Shown piece by piece: positions 6,676-6,890 of a DNA stretch of 6,890 bases. Under the pieces are notes generated by a model. It saw nothing but the letters and a program-made list of their open reading frames with translations, was not told where the DNA came from and searched no databases. Made by a program: the position numbers and the translations under genes. Positions within the stretch are counted from its first letter, which is position 1; each line of letters starts with the position of its first letter. The stretch comes from Schleiferiaceae bacterium (GTDB lineage Bacteria > Bacteroidota > Bacteroidia > Flavobacteriales > Schleiferiaceae): assembly GCA_030829675.1 (NCBI GenBank), contig JAURAE010000068.1, positions 1 to 6,890 on the forward strand, given 5' to 3'.

Positions 6676-6890
6676 ATGAAGATCACCGTAGTAGGTGCCG
6701 GTAACGTAGGTGCCACGGTTGCAGAGAACATGGTTCGTCGCGAGCTCGCAGAGGAAATTGTATTGCTCGACATCAAAGAAGGTTTTGCGGAAGGCAAGGC
6801 GATGGACATGAACCAATGTGCTACTTTGAACGGCTATGATTCTAAGGTAGTTGGCTCGACTAACGACTATTCAAAGACTGCCGGTTCTAA
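6676..6890 (+). CDS. mdh: Malate dehydrogenase, NAD-dependent, N-terminal part (3' end outside window)
   Basis: Malate dehydrogenase converts malate and NAD+ to oxaloacetate and NADH in the citric acid cycle. The 71 residues in the window show the N-terminal Rossmann fold: VVGAGNVGATVAE (5-17) with the GxGxxG motif at 7-12, then IVLLDIKEGFAEGKAMDMNQ (28-47). Asp32, at the end of the second strand, is the residue expected for NAD rather than NADP preference. STNDYSKTAGS (61-71) continues the fold. KEGFAEGKAMDM favours the LDH-like malate dehydrogenase group common in Bacteroidota over lactate dehydrogenase, but the substrate-loop residues that decide this lie beyond the window. The reading frame is open at the edge; the final TAA of the window is out of frame. 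The start is the only ATG fitting the glycine motif, with an A-rich leader and no SD. It is transcribed divergently from nqrM. Confidence 0.93.
   Translation, partial: MKITVVGAGNVGATVAENMVRRELAEEIVLLDIKEGFAEGKAMDMNQCATLNGYDSKVVGSTNDYSKTAGS

Noticed and set aside
6553..6816. 87-residue minus-strand open frame across the mdh start
   Set aside because: It covers the mdh coding start and the divergent promoter region; the product has no recognisable features, and mdh is clear on the other strand.
6888..6890. TAA at the end of the window as an mdh stop
   Set aside because: It is out of frame: the last complete mdh codon is TCT at 6886-6888, and the gene continues beyond the window.
1..6890. CRISPR arrays, insertion sequences, tRNA or rRNA genes, prophage or defence genes
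   Set aside because: No repeat-spacer pattern, transposase, tRNA cloverleaf or rRNA-like sequence was recognised; nearly the whole window is taken up by conserved respiratory and metabolic genes.

Overview
The window carries most of a Na+-translocating NADH:quinone oxidoreductase (Na+-NQR) operon and its two maturation genes, followed by the start of a malate dehydrogenase gene. The organism looks like a member of the Bacteroidota, probably a marine or aquatic flavobacterium-type lineage. The signs are: no Shine-Dalgarno sequence in front of any start codon, two copies of the Bacteroidota -7 promoter box (TAnnTTTG), the subunit sequence style (for example the NqrF insertions), and the pairing with an LDH-like malate dehydrogenase. 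Genus cannot be decided from this sequence.

Layout, plus strand: the C-terminal half of nqrA (entering from the left edge), then nqrB, nqrC, nqrD, nqrE and nqrF, separated by only 5 to 13 bases. A strong intrinsic terminator follows nqrF. Almost directly after its U-tract comes apbE, encoding a lipoprotein FMN transferase. Next, on the minus strand, is nqrM, a small cysteine-rich membrane protein needed for Na+-NQR assembly; its stop codon overlaps that of apbE in a shared TTAA. A 149-base divergent intergenic region then carries one -7 box facing nqrM and another facing mdh. The window ends inside mdh.

How the genes work together: NqrF takes electrons from NADH through FAD and a [2Fe-2S] cluster. 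They pass to the membrane-embedded cysteine-ligated iron centre of NqrD/NqrE, then to the covalent FMNs of NqrC and NqrB, riboflavin and finally quinone, while Na+ is pumped out. ApbE attaches the FMNs to threonines in NqrB and NqrC on the outer face of the membrane. NqrM is thought to help install the NqrD/NqrE iron centre. Malate dehydrogenase makes NADH, the pump's substrate. Every catalytic or cofactor motif checked is present, and no frameshift or broken gene was seen.

No undescribed biological system is visible: this is a well-known respiratory module. The points worth a second look concern its organisation: the terminator isolating apbE, the inverted nqrM with overlapping stop codons, and the compact divergent promoter region.
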